Source: Streptomyces sp. CB02400 (GTDB lineage Bacteria; Actinomycetota; Actinomycetes; Streptomycetales; Streptomycetaceae). Taken from it: a stretch of DNA of 64,000 nt. Shown in pieces: positions 52,167-61,145 of the stretch (position 1 is its first letter; each line of letters begins with the position of its first letter). The translations under genes and the position numbers were made by a program. The notes below the pieces were generated by a model. The model worked only from the letters and a program-made list of their open reading frames with translations, did no database searches and was not told the DNA's origin. The stretch spans positions 17,049 through 81,048 of the forward strand of contig NZ_LIWB01000026.1 in the NCBI RefSeq assembly GCF_001905725.1, written 5' to 3'.

Positions 52167-54965
52167 GTGACCGACCTGAGCGAAGACTGGGAAGCGGACG
52201 GGCGGGAAGCGTCGGACCACTCGTACATCGCAACGTTCCTGCGGGTGCGGGACGAGGTCGTGCCCCTGCACGGCTGGCATCACCGGGCCGATCAGATGTG
52301 GTGTTACCTGACTCCTCCGGGTGCTGCCACCCCGCCGCAGGGCTGGAAGATCCACGTGTCGGCAACGCCCCGTTCGGCGGAGACCGTCCTGGGCGCCGTC
52401 TGCCGGGTCCTGCTGGAACGCCGGGTCCCCTTCAAGTTCGCCAGGGGACTGAAACAGCTGCGGGCGCTGCTGTCGATACGCATGGCCCGAGGCTCGGGCG
52501 GCAAGTTCATCACAGCGTATCCCGACGGCCCGCAGCAGTGTGCGGAACTGCTGGAGCTCCTGCACGAGGCGACGGAGGGCCTGGAGGGCCCGGCCATCCT
52601 CTCCGACCGCCGGTACCGTCCGGGCAGTCTGGTCCACTACCGCTACGGCGGCTTCAGCGGCAGCCAGCAGATCCTGGACATGGACGGCTCCTACACGTTC
52701 ATGCTCGTCGGTCCCGATGGCAGGTGGATCCCGGACGAGCGCAACGCCTGGTACAGCCCTCCGGCGTGGGCTCCGTCGCCGCTGCCGGATCCGGAGCCCG
52801 TCCGCCCGGCCTCCGAGCGCGGCAGGTCGCAGGTGTTGCTGAACGACCGCTTCGTCGTTCATGAGGCGATCCGGCACTCTAACCGGGGCGGAGTTTACCG
52901 GGCTCGCGACCAGCGGACCGGCGCCAAGGTGGTCATCAAGGAGGCGCGCCCCTTCGTCGGGGCGGAGACGGACGGCACGGACGCGCGCGACTACCTGCGC
53001 AACGAGTACGAGACGCTGCGTGCCCTGGAGCCACTGGGCGTCGCGGTCCGTCCGATCGACCTCTTCGACTACCAGGGGCACACCTTCCTGGCCGAGGAGG
53101 AGGTGTCCGGCGTCACACTGCGCAGCTGGGTCGAGGAGATCGTCAGGGTGGAGCCCAGCCGCACTATGCCGTTCGCGCGGGTGCTGGACCTCGCCCGGCG
53201 TCTGGTCGACGTGGTAACCGCCGTTCACGACAAGGGCTTGGTGTTCCGGGATTTCACCCCGAACAACGTGATGGTCACCCCAGAGGACGAACTGGTCCTG
53301 ATCGACACTGAGTTCGTCGCCGTGCCGGGCGAGCAGGTCACCCGGGTGCAGACCCTGTCCTACGCGCCGCCCGAGGAGACCTCGGGACCGGTGCGCTACC
53401 CAGCGCCGGAACCGGTCGCGGACCTCTACAGCGTCGGCGCGACCCTGTTCTACCTGTGCACGGGGATGCACGCTCTGATACCCCCCGACGGTCGCGTGGA
53501 GGAGCCGATAGCACAGGGTGACAGGTCCCGTGACCGCACCCCGCGCGACAAGACTCCCCAGCGCCCCTACGACGAGCGGGTGCGGTTCCTGGTGCGGGCG
53601 GTCGCCGCCGACCATCCCGTGCTCCGCGCCTTCGCCCCGGTCGTTCTCGGCCTGCTCCGGCGGGAGCCCGATGCGCGACTTCCGCTCGCGCGAGTGCGGG
53701 AGATGCTCGACGATCTGCGGCCGGACGGCTCCGGCGCGGCCCCGCTGCGCCTGCCGACGGCGGAGCAGGACCGGTTGCTCACCGACGGGTGGGCTCAGCT
53801 CGTGTCCGGTATGACGCCCGACAGCCCGGACGCCCTGTGGCCCGCGCCCCCGGTGGAGGGACGCGTCTTCGACACGCTGGCCGTGCAGGCCGGATCGGCG
53901 GGCACCTTGGAGGTGCTGCGACGCGGCGTGCTGGCCGACGGTGCCACCCGGCTCCGTGCGGCCCTGCGCACCGGGCTGATCTGGCTGGACGAACGGGCGG
54001 ACCGTGCCCCGAGACAGCTTCCCGGGCTGTACTTCGGCCGGGCCGGGACCTACTGGGCCATGTACGAGGCGGCTGCCGAGCTGGGCGAGGAGGCCGTACG
54101 ACAGCGCAGCGTCGAACGCGTCAAGCGCCTGCCGGTGGTCTGGAGCAACCCGGACATCACCCATGGCGTGGCCGGCTGCGGGCTGGCACAGCTCCACCTG
54201 TGGCGCCGTACGGGCGACCAGGAGTTGCGCGAGCGGGTGTTGCTGTGCGTGGACTCGGTGCTGGCCGCCCAGGCGCCCGACGGGCTGGTGTGGCCGGTAC
54301 CCGCCTCCATGGGACGGGGTGAGGGCCTCACCCATTACGGCTTCGCGCACGGCGTGGCGGGCATCTGCTCCTTCCTGCTCAGCGTCTCGCGTGAGCTGGA
54401 GCGGCCGGACCTGCTCGCGTCCGCCGTGGCCGGCGGGGACTTCTTGTTGCGCCAGGCTCGGCAGCACGGGGACGGCATGCAGTGGTCGGCTGCCCAGGCC
54501 GGTGAGGTGGCTTCGGATCAGCCCTTCGACGGCGTGTGCTGGTGGTGCAGCGGCGCCCCCGGCATCGGCACCTTCCTGATCAGGCTGTGGCGGGCCACCG
54601 GGGACGGGCGCTACCTCGACGGCGCCCACCGGGCGGCGGTGAGCACCCGGAAGGAGAAGTGGTCGCTGGCCGCCAGCCACTGCCATGGTTTGGCCGGCAA
54701 CGGCGAGTTCCTGCTGGACATGGCGGCGGCCACCGGCGAGTCCCGCTACCTGGAATGGGCCGAGGAGTACGTCACCGCGCTCTACCGGCTGTGCGCCCTG
54801 CATGAGGGACGCCTGGTCGTCCTGGACGAGTCGGGTGCGGGCATGACCTACAGCTACAACATCGGCATGGGCGGCGCCGTCGGCTTCCTCCACCGCCTCA
54901 GGTACGGCGGCGAACGCTGGTGGATGGTCGACGACTTCGTGCTGGCCCCGCGGGAGGAGCGGTGA
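52167..54965 (+). CDS. Class IV-type lanthipeptide synthetase (LanL-like)
   Basis: A 932-aa three-domain enzyme. Residues 50-220 form the phospho-Ser/Thr lyase domain (QGWKIHVSATPRSAETVLGA, RVPFKFARGLKQLRALLS, GKFITAYPDG). Residues 235-540 form the kinase: VVIKEARP with Lys258, VFRDFTPNNVMV with Asp362 and Asn367, and LIDTEF with Asp380. Residues 560-925 form the LanC-like cyclase: WWCSGAPGIG with Cys794 and SHCHGLAG with Cys839/His840, the three zinc ligands. Class III LanKC enzymes lack these; class IV LanL enzymes keep them. It should phosphorylate, eliminate and cyclise Ser/Thr and Cys in the downstream precursors. Its stop overlaps the S9 peptidase start (GTGA). Confidence 0.92.
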   Translation: MTDLSEDWEADGREASDHSYIATFLRVRDEVVPLHGWHHRADQMWCYLTPPGAATPPQGWKIHVSATPRSAETVLGAVCRVLLERRVPFKFARGLKQLRALLSIRMARGSGGKFITAYPDGPQQCAELLELLHEATEGLEGPAILSDRRYRPGSLVHYRYGGFSGSQQILDMDGSYTFMLVGPDGRWIPDERNAWYSPPAWAPSPLPDPEPVRPASERGRSQVLLNDRFVVHEAIRHSNRGGVYRARDQRTGAKVVIKEARPFVGAETDGTDARDYLRNEYETLRALEPLGVAVRPIDLFDYQGHTFLAEEEVSGVTLRSWVEEIVRVEPSRTMPFARVLDLARRLVDVVTAVHDKGLVFRDFTPNNVMVTPEDELVLIDTEFVAVPGEQVTRVQTLSYAPPEETSGPVRYPAPEPVADLYSVGATLFYLCTGMHALIPPDGRVEEPIAQGDRSRDRTPRDKTPQRPYDERVRFLVRAVAADHPVLRAFAPVVLGLLRREPDARLPLARVREMLDDLRPDGSGAAPLRLPTAEQDRLLTDGWAQLVSGMTPDSPDALWPAPPVEGRVFDTLAVQAGSAGTLEVLRRGVLADGATRLRAALRTGLIWLDERADRAPRQLPGLYFGRAGTYWAMYEAAAELGEEAVRQRSVERVKRLPVVWSNPDITHGVAGCGLAQLHLWRRTGDQELRERVLLCVDSVLAAQAPDGLVWPVPASMGRGEGLTHYGFAHGVAGICSFLLSVSRELERPDLLASAVAGGDFLLRQARQHGDGMQWSAAQAGEVASDQPFDGVCWWCSGAPGIGTFLIRLWRATGDGRYLDGAHRAAVSTRKEKWSLAASHCHGLAGNGEFLLDMAAATGESRYLEWAEEYVTALYRLCALHEGRLVVLDESGAGMTYSYNIGMGGAVGFLHRLRYGGERWWMVDDFVLAPREER

Positions 54966-56863
54966 CCGCGACCATGACGGCACGGCCCGGCCTGTGGCCC
55001 CTTCTGACCACCCTGCGCTCACGGCTGTCGTTCCGGTTCTCCGGTACGGGGCACGCCGCCGCTTCATTGGTGGCCGACGGGCGCGGGTTCCTGCACGGCG
55101 AGTTCTGGGACCTCGGGGGCGCGGCGCCGGAGTGCCGAGTCGTACCGGGTCTGCGGTACGACTCCGACACCGACCCGGGCCGACTGCCGGACGACGCCGT
55201 CCCCTTCGACGACGGTGGCGTCCTCCTCATCGGTCGTGACGGGCTGTGGGTCGTCTCGCCCGAGGGGCGGCGGTGGTCGGCCGGACGGCTTCCTACGCGG
55301 CCCGTGGTGGTCGCGCCGGCGCCGGACGGGTCGCCCTCCGTGTTCTTCGTCGTACGGGAGGGCACGTCGGGGCAGTGCTCCGGCTGGCAGTGGACCCGGA
55401 CCGGCTCGCATGCACCGGTCCGCCGGCTCGGTGAGCTGCCGCCGCTGTTGGCCCGGGGCGGAGGGTGGCTGGATCCTCACGGGGATTCGTACCTGGTCAA
55501 CGTCCACGACGGCGGGCGAACCGTCCCTACCGTCTACGACCTGCGGAGCGGTGAATACACAGCGCTCCGTGCCGACCCCGCGGGCGACGACACGGGCTGG
55601 AGCGTCGCACCGCGCACAGGCGAGGTACTGCTGGTCAGCGCCGGAACGGACGGCGAAGGACACCGCCTGCGCCTGTACGAGCCCGGCGGGCCCACCCGCG
55701 AACTGTTGGCCCCGCGGTCGCTGTCCGGGGTGGTGACGCCGGTTGCCATGCACCCCGGCGGAGGGCTGGTCGCCCTGCATGTGGTCGACCAAACAAGCCG
55801 GAGCCTGGTGGCCCTGGACACGGCGACCGACGATGTCCGGCCGATGAGGGCCCCGGAGCCGTGTGTCCTGGGCGCGGGGGCCTGGTGCGATGGGCCTTCC
55901 GGCGCGGCGCGGTTCTGGAGCCTGTCGATCGGTTCCGGCCTGCCCGCCCGCATGGTCGCTCACGACCCCGACGGCTGGTTCGAGGTGCACGACGGCACAC
56001 CGGCCGGGACGTACGCCTCGTGGGCGCCCAGCGAGGCGCGCCGCATGCCGGGCGCCGCAGGGGACATCGAGGCAATCGTGTGCGGCCATCAGGACTGGCG
56101 CTCCGCCCGGCAGGTGGTGGTGTGCCTGCACGGCGGCCCCGCGGACCGGTGGGCGCTGAAGTTCTCCCAGCTCTTCCAGGTCCTCGCCGACGAGGGCGTG
56201 ACCGTAATCGCGCCCAACCCGCGCGGCAGCGTGGGGTACGGGGAGGCCTTCCACCGGCCCATCGCCGGTGCCTGGGCGGGCCCCGACCTGGACGACGTCC
56301 TCGCGCTGGCCCGCCACGTCCGCCGGGCGCGAGGCGCCCCGGTGGCACTGTACGGCGCGAGCTACGGCGGGTTCCTCGCACTGCTCGCCGCCGGTGTCGC
56401 GCCAGACCTGTGTTCACGGGTGGTCGCGGTCGCCCCCTTCCTCAGCGGCGACCGGCTCTATCCCGAGGCCTCGACACGGGTGCGCGCCATGATCGACCGG
56501 CTCGGGGGACGCACCCTGGTCGTCGATGACGCCGGGCCGCGCGACGTGCTCGCCCAGTTGCCCCGCATCACCGCGCCGCTCGTCGTCCTCCATGGCGAGC
56601 GCGACGCGACCGTTCCGGTGAGCCAGTCCCAGCGGCTGGTGAGGGAACTCAGACGTCTCGGCCGCCGACCCGGCACCGACTTCCACTACGTGGAGATTGC
56701 CGGAGCGGGGCACGCACCGCTGGACGGTTCGGCCGAGCTGCACCAAGCGGTCGCCCGGTTCCTCGCCCACGGCGAGTGGTCCGCACCCACCCCGCCTGCC
56801 GCCACCGACTGCGCTGAGCCGGCGCGGGGCGGCCGAACCGCGACGACAACCGGAGGGAGGTGA
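54962..56863 (+). CDS. S9 family prolyl-oligopeptidase-like peptidase, probable leader protease
   Basis: A 633-aa protein from the GTG at 54962, coupled to LanL by a four-base overlap. The N-terminal half is a beta-propeller-like region (GWLDPHGDSYLVNVHDGG; TDGEGHRLRLYEPGGPTREL). The C-terminal alpha/beta-hydrolase has the triad Ser467 (LYGASYGGFLALL), Asp548 (LHGERDATVP) and His584 (GAGHAPLDGS). No signal peptide is seen, so it probably acts in the cytosol. Prolyl oligopeptidases are known leader proteases in some class III systems; here the same job on a class IV-like precursor set is inferred. Its TGA lies inside the ribosome site of the first precursor gene. Confidence 0.88.
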   Translation: MTATMTARPGLWPLLTTLRSRLSFRFSGTGHAAASLVADGRGFLHGEFWDLGGAAPECRVVPGLRYDSDTDPGRLPDDAVPFDDGGVLLIGRDGLWVVSPEGRRWSAGRLPTRPVVVAPAPDGSPSVFFVVREGTSGQCSGWQWTRTGSHAPVRRLGELPPLLARGGGWLDPHGDSYLVNVHDGGRTVPTVYDLRSGEYTALRADPAGDDTGWSVAPRTGEVLLVSAGTDGEGHRLRLYEPGGPTRELLAPRSLSGVVTPVAMHPGGGLVALHVVDQTSRSLVALDTATDDVRPMRAPEPCVLGAGAWCDGPSGAARFWSLSIGSGLPARMVAHDPDGWFEVHDGTPAGTYASWAPSEARRMPGAAGDIEAIVCGHQDWRSARQVVVCLHGGPADRWALKFSQLFQVLADEGVTVIAPNPRGSVGYGEAFHRPIAGAWAGPDLDDVLALARHVRRARGAPVALYGASYGGFLALLAAGVAPDLCSRVVAVAPFLSGDRLYPEASTRVRAMIDRLGGRTLVVDDAGPRDVLAQLPRITAPLVVLHGERDATVPVSQSQRLVRELRRLGRRPGTDFHYVEIAGAGHAPLDGSAELHQAVARFLAHGEWSAPTPPAATDCAEPARGGRTATTTGGR

Positions 56864-56870
56864 AGAACGC

Positions 56871-57020
56871 ATGACACTCGACATCGACGCGCTCCAGGAG
56901 CTGGAGAGCACCGAGGAGCCCAGCCTGGGCATCTGCAGCCTGCCCGGCAGCTGCTGCAGTGGCCTCGGCGGACTCGTGACCATCCTGACCTGCTTCGGCT
57001 GCACCTTCGGCACCAACTGA
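56871..57020 (+). CDS. Lanthipeptide precursor peptide 1
   Basis: A 49-aa peptide. The leader MTLDIDALQELESTEEPSLG is acidic and helical and shares the L-Q-E-L-x-x-T-E core with the two following genes. The putative core ICSLPGSCCSGLGGLVTILT plus CFGCTFGTN holds five Cys and several Ser/Thr, with an SCCS cluster and a late TCFGCT cluster, similar in outline to venezuelin-type class IV cores. GGGAGGTGA, which contains the S9 stop, is its ribosome site, so translation is coupled. Confidence 0.85.
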   Translation: MTLDIDALQELESTEEPSLGICSLPGSCCSGLGGLVTILTCFGCTFGTN

Positions 57021-57077
57021 AGACGGCAGCGAGAGCCCTCGCACACCCGTCACGACGTCGAGAGAGGAGGTGAACTG

Positions 57078-57233
57078 ATGTCGATCTCCATCGAACTGCT
57101 CCAGGAACTGCCCTCCACGGAAGAAGCCGCCCTGGCCGCGGCGGACTGCTGCTGGTCCAGCATCTTCGACGGCTGCCAGTGGTGGTCCCTGACCGTCTCC
57201 AGCTGCCACAGCTGCACGAACACCGGCAGCTGA
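57078..57233 (+). CDS. Lanthipeptide precursor peptide 2
   Basis: A 51-aa peptide. The leader MSISIELLQELPSTEEAALA has the strongest match to the class IV leader pattern (ELL...LP.T(D/E)). The putative core (ADCCWSSIFDGCQWWSLTVS, then SCHSCTNTGS) has five Cys and many Ser/Thr, with three Trp, which is unusually aromatic. The ribosome site is GAGGAGGTGA, seven bases before the ATG. Confidence 0.85.
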   Translation: MSISIELLQELPSTEEAALAAADCCWSSIFDGCQWWSLTVSSCHSCTNTGS

Positions 57234-57294
57234 CCACGGCGCGAGCCGCCGACGGACAACAGCCGACACGAACATCGAGGAAAGGAGGTGTGAC

Positions 57295-57411
57295 GTGGAG
57301 AGCATCGCCCTGCTTCAGGAACTGCCGCCTACCGAGAACGAGATGACGGTACAGGGATGCTGCGGACTGGGGTCCATCCTCACGTGCCCGTGGCGAACCT
57401 TCGACTGGTGA
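57295..57411 (+). CDS. Lanthipeptide precursor peptide 3
   Basis: A 38-aa peptide with a GTG start and a strong AAAGGAGGTG site. The leader MESIALLQELPPTENEMTVQ shares LLQELPxTE with peptide 2. The short putative core GCCGLGSILTCPWRTFDW has three Cys but only one Ser and two Thr, so at most a few rings can form. It is the last precursor before the stem-loop. Confidence 0.82.
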   Translation: MESIALLQELPPTENEMTVQGCCGLGSILTCPWRTFDW

Positions 57412-57452
57412 CGAGTTCCCAGGACTGTCCAACGGACTGAGGAACACCCGTC

Positions 57453-57490
57453 GGCCGTTCCGCCGCACCTCGACGTGCGGCGGAACGGCC
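57453..57490 (+). terminator. Stem-loop between precursor and transporter genes
   Basis: GGCCGTTCCGCCGCAC at 57453-57468 pairs perfectly with 57475-57490 around a 6-nt loop (CTCGAC). It lies 42 bp after the third precursor stop and 42 bp before the first transporter start. It should act as a partial terminator or 3' stabiliser that raises precursor mRNA over transporter mRNA. Confidence 0.8.
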
Positions 57491-57531
57491 GGAAGCCGAC
57501 AACCGACCACGCCTTCCAGGAGCGTCACGTC

Positions 57532-59262
57532 GTGCGGAACGAACAACGACTGCTCGCCGGGCTGTTGCGCTCGGCCGCAGGCCAGCACACGGCCTATCTG
57601 GCCGCGGCCGTCTGCGCGGCTGGCTCAGCGATGCTGCTCCCCGCCACCCTCGGGACGGCCGTGGACGCGGCTCTCGCGGGCAGCACGGCGTCCCTCGTGC
57701 CCCTGTGCGGCGTCCTGCTCCTCGGAACGATGGCCGAAGCGGCCACCGAACTGCTGGAGGCCGGGGCAACCGGTCAGGGCACCGCCTGGCTGCGTCACAG
57801 CCTGCTCCACCGTATCCTCTCCTTCGACCTGCGGCGGCAGCACCGCTTCGCGCGGGGCGACCTGCTCAGCCGCCTACTGCAGAGCACCGCGGAGACCGCG
57901 CGGCTCATCCCGGCGACCGTGGCAGCGGTCGTCTCCGTGGTCACGTCGCTCGGTGGCATCGCCGCCCTGCTGCTCATCGATGTGTGGACCGGTCTCACCT
58001 TCCTTCTGGGCGTACCGTCGATCTGGCTGATCGCAGCCGGGCTGATGCGCCGTACGACGGCGCTGGCCGAGGACTACCAGCGGACACACGCCGAGCTTGC
58101 CGACCGCTACCTGGAGGCAGTCCAGGGCATCCGCACCATTCGAGCCTGTGGCACCACCGAACGCGAGGCGGCCCGCGTCTTGCGACCGCTCGTCCCGCTG
58201 CGCGCGAGCGGGGAACGGCTCTGGCGCATGCAGCGCGACGCCGGCTGGCACCTCTCGCTGCTCGCCCCGCTGCTCCACGTCTGCGTCATGGCCACCGCCG
58301 GGTACCAAGTGGCCGCCGGTCGGATCAGCTCGGGAGAGCTCCTCGCGATCAGCGGCTACCTCACGCTCGCCTTCGGTGTCTTCCGGCAGGTCGGCGTCCT
58401 GGCACAGTTCGGCCAGGTGCGCGGCTCGGCGCGCCGACTGCACGCGGTGTCGGCTGACGACCGCGACCCCGCCGCGGTCGTGCCGATCCCGCCCGGTGAT
58501 GGCACCCTGCGGATGCGCGGTGTACGGGTGGTCATCGAAGGCCGCGCCGTCCTCGACGGCGTCGACCTGACCGTGCCAGCCGGACGAGAGGTGGCGATCG
58601 TGGGGGCCTCCGGCATGGGCAAGTCGACCCTGGCCGCGGTGGCCGGCGGGCTGCTGAGCCCCGACGCCGGCATGGTCGAACTCGACGGAACCGACCTCGC
58701 CGTGGCCGAGCCCGCACAGCTGCGCCAGGTGGTCGGCTACGCCTTCGAGCGCCCCGTCCTCCTCGGCCGCACCGTCCGGGAGGCTGTCGGATACGCCGAC
58801 GAGGAGATCGACGATGCGGCGATCGGCGCGGCGCTGCGGGACAGCAGGGCGGACGGGTTCGTCGCGAGACTGCCACAGGGGCTGGACACCCCGCTCGGTA
58901 GTCTCCGCGTCTCCGGGGGCGAACTCCAGCGCTTGGGCCTGGCCCGCGCCTTCTGCCGGGAGACGCGCGTGTTGATCCTGGACGACGCCACCTCAAGCGT
59001 GGACGTGGCCACCGAACGGCAGATTACCCGCGCGCTGGCGACCCGTTCCGGCACCAAGCTGATCGTGGCGCACCGCACGTCCACCGCGGCGCGCGCCGAC
59101 CTCGTGGTGTGGCTCGAGGACGGCCGCGTCGCCGGGTTCGGCCCCCACCGGGAACTGCTGCGAAAGCCTGGCTACGCCGAGGCCTTCGGCAGCGCGGCAC
59201 CGTACGACGACACGGGCCATGACCCGGCGACCGCCACGACCGGACGGGAGGCGCGGACATGA
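57532..59262 (+). CDS. ABC half-transporter (exporter type) 1
   Basis: A 576-aa protein from a GTG at 57532 (VRNEQRLLAGLLRSAAGQHT), with CCAGGAGCG upstream; an earlier in-frame start overlaps the stem-loop. Six transmembrane helices are followed by an ATPase domain: Walker A GASGMGKST with Lys364, signature VSGGELQRLGLARAF, Walker B RVLILDDATSSVD and H-loop His in LIVAHRTS. There is no C39 peptidase domain, which fits a separate leader protease. It overlaps the next gene as ATGA. It probably exports the lanthipeptide as a heterodimer with its neighbour. Confidence 0.9.
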   Translation: MRNEQRLLAGLLRSAAGQHTAYLAAAVCAAGSAMLLPATLGTAVDAALAGSTASLVPLCGVLLLGTMAEAATELLEAGATGQGTAWLRHSLLHRILSFDLRRQHRFARGDLLSRLLQSTAETARLIPATVAAVVSVVTSLGGIAALLLIDVWTGLTFLLGVPSIWLIAAGLMRRTTALAEDYQRTHAELADRYLEAVQGIRTIRACGTTEREAARVLRPLVPLRASGERLWRMQRDAGWHLSLLAPLLHVCVMATAGYQVAAGRISSGELLAISGYLTLAFGVFRQVGVLAQFGQVRGSARRLHAVSADDRDPAAVVPIPPGDGTLRMRGVRVVIEGRAVLDGVDLTVPAGREVAIVGASGMGKSTLAAVAGGLLSPDAGMVELDGTDLAVAEPAQLRQVVGYAFERPVLLGRTVREAVGYADEEIDDAAIGAALRDSRADGFVARLPQGLDTPLGSLRVSGGELQRLGLARAFCRETRVLILDDATSSVDVATERQITRALATRSGTKLIVAHRTSTAARADLVVWLEDGRVAGFGPHRELLRKPGYAEAFGSAAPYDDTGHDPATATTGREART

Positions 59263-61028
59263 CGTCGCCGGACTCGACCACTCAGCACAGCCCAAAGCAG
59301 GAGCACAGCGGGGGGTATGGCGGCGACGCCCGCGGCCGGGGCTGGGCTCTCATCCGACCGGCCGTGGCTGCCGAACGAGCCGCCGTGACCGCGATGGTGG
59401 CCTGGTCCTTGCTGGAGGCCGTACCCGTCCTGCTGTCGGGCTGGCTCATGGCGTCGGCGTTGGACCGGGGGTTCCTCGCTGCCGACCCGGGCACCGGGCT
59501 CGCCTTCCTGGGCGCTTACGCCGCGGCGCTCTTCCTCGGCGCCGTCGGAGCCCGCCAGGTCATGACCCCGCTGGGCCGGGTCGTGGAGTCCGTCCGCGAC
59601 CGGCTTGTACGACTCGTGGTCGTGGCCGGCCTGGGCAGGGCCGCCAAGACCGACGCAGCGGCCGACAGCGGAGACGTGGCCCGAACCACCCGGCAGACCG
59701 AGACCGTTCGGCAGATGACTGCCGCGCTCCTGATGACCGCGCGCACGGTGGTCTTCTCCGTGGCCGCCGTCGTGCTCGGGCTGCTGGCCCTGGCCCCCGA
59801 GGTCGCGCTGGTCACCGTGCTCGCACTAACCGCCGGGGGTGTGCTCCTCCTACGGCTCTCCCGCCTGCTGCGGGGCAGGTTGGCGGCCTCGTTGGCAGCC
59901 GAGGAGCGCCTTGCCGAGGAGGCCGGGCAGGTCCTGCGGGGACTGCGTGACGTGCACGCCTGCGGGGCAGCGCGTACGGCCGCAAGCCAGGTGGGGAAGG
60001 CGGTCGACGACCAGGCCGCGGCCGTGGTCGCGGCTGGCAGGCTCGGCGCCGGACGGCTCGGGGTGGTCGCCGTCGGCTCTCGGCTTCCTTTGCTCGCGAC
60101 CCTGGTCATGGCCCCCTGGCTCGTCCGCTCCGGCACGGCCACCCCAGGGGAGGTCATCGGTACGGCGACCTACCTGGTCACCGGCCTCGAACCGGCTCTG
60201 CGGTCGGTGGTGCACACCATTGCGAACGTGGGCCTGCACCTGGGCGTGCTGCTCCTCCGCCTCGCCGACCACGTCACCGTGCCACCGGAACCGACGGGCA
60301 CGACGGCTCAGGCCCCGTCCGCCGAGCTGACGCTCCACCGAGTGACCTTCGCCTACGGTCCTCACTCCGCACCCGTGGTCGACCGGCTGTCCCTGAGCGT
60401 CGAGGAGGGCAAGCACCTGGCCGTGATGGGGCCGAGCGGGGCTGGCAAGTCCACGCTCGCCGCACTGCTCGCTGGCCTGGAACGCCCTGACGGTGGGGAG
60501 GTGTGCCTCGGTGGCCTGTCCGTGACGGAGCTGGACCGGACGTGGCTGCGCCGTACGGTCGTTCTTGTGCCCCAGGAGTCGTACGTCTTCGCCGGAACGG
60601 TGCGGGAGAACCTCGCGTACTTGCGCGCGGACTCGGCGCCCGACGACCAGGAGCTGGAGCGCGTGATCACCCTGTTCGGCCTGGATACGCTGGTGGCCCG
60701 CCTAGGAGGCCCGGACGCCGCGATCGAGCGACCGGGCGCCCTCTCCGAGGGGGAGCGGCAGCTCCTGGTCCTGGCCCGGGTGTATCTGTCCACCGCCTCT
60801 GTCGTCATCCTCGACGAGGCCACCTGCCACCTCGATCCGCTCGCCGAGGCCCGTGCCGAGCAGGCGTTTGTCGCGCGACCCGGATCCCTGGTGGTCATCG
60901 CTCACCGGATCAGCTCGGTACTGCGCGCCCCGCGTGTCCTCGTCGTCGAGTCCGGAACCGTCGTCGACGGCACCCACCGGGAGCTGCGGGAGCGATCCCC
61001 GCTGTACGCGGAGCTGATAGGCCCCTGA
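59259..61028 (+). CDS. ABC half-transporter (exporter type) 2
   Basis: A 589-aa protein from the ATG at 59259, overlapping the first transporter by four bases. A hydrophilic Ser/Gln/Gly-rich N-terminus of about 30 residues precedes six helices. The ATPase domain has Walker A GPSGAGKST with Lys397, a slightly divergent signature LSEGERQLLVLARVY, Walker B VVILDEATCHLD and an H-loop LVVIAHRISS. Heterodimeric exporters often have one divergent ATPase site, which would suit this pair. It is the last gene of the cluster; an ISL3 relic follows on the opposite strand. Confidence 0.9.
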   Translation: MTSPDSTTQHSPKQEHSGGYGGDARGRGWALIRPAVAAERAAVTAMVAWSLLEAVPVLLSGWLMASALDRGFLAADPGTGLAFLGAYAAALFLGAVGARQVMTPLGRVVESVRDRLVRLVVVAGLGRAAKTDAAADSGDVARTTRQTETVRQMTAALLMTARTVVFSVAAVVLGLLALAPEVALVTVLALTAGGVLLLRLSRLLRGRLAASLAAEERLAEEAGQVLRGLRDVHACGAARTAASQVGKAVDDQAAAVVAAGRLGAGRLGVVAVGSRLPLLATLVMAPWLVRSGTATPGEVIGTATYLVTGLEPALRSVVHTIANVGLHLGVLLLRLADHVTVPPEPTGTTAQAPSAELTLHRVTFAYGPHSAPVVDRLSLSVEEGKHLAVMGPSGAGKSTLAALLAGLERPDGGEVCLGGLSVTELDRTWLRRTVVLVPQESYVFAGTVRENLAYLRADSAPDDQELERVITLFGLDTLVARLGGPDAAIERPGALSEGERQLLVLARVYLSTASVVILDEATCHLDPLAEARAEQAFVARPGSLVVIAHRISSVLRAPRVLVVESGTVVDGTHRELRERSPLYAELIGP

Positions 61029-61145
61029 CTGCGATCTCTCGGTTCCGGGACAGTGGGGTGAGAGACAGTGGGGCCTGGGTGTGTTGATGCTGGCTGGTGG
61101 CGTTCACGGGTGCGGGCGACCAGTGGCCGGGGCCGTCCGTGCACG

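Noticed and set aside
52167..54965. Class III LanKC assignment for the synthetase
   Set aside because: The cyclase keeps the WCxGxPG cysteine and the Cys-His pair that class III enzymes lack; class IV fits better, though a tree is needed.
52095..55067. A 990-codon open frame on the minus strand opposite the LanL gene
   Set aside because: It is a shadow frame produced by high-G+C third-position bias. It has no ribosome site or recognisable domain and is fully antisense to a well-supported gene.
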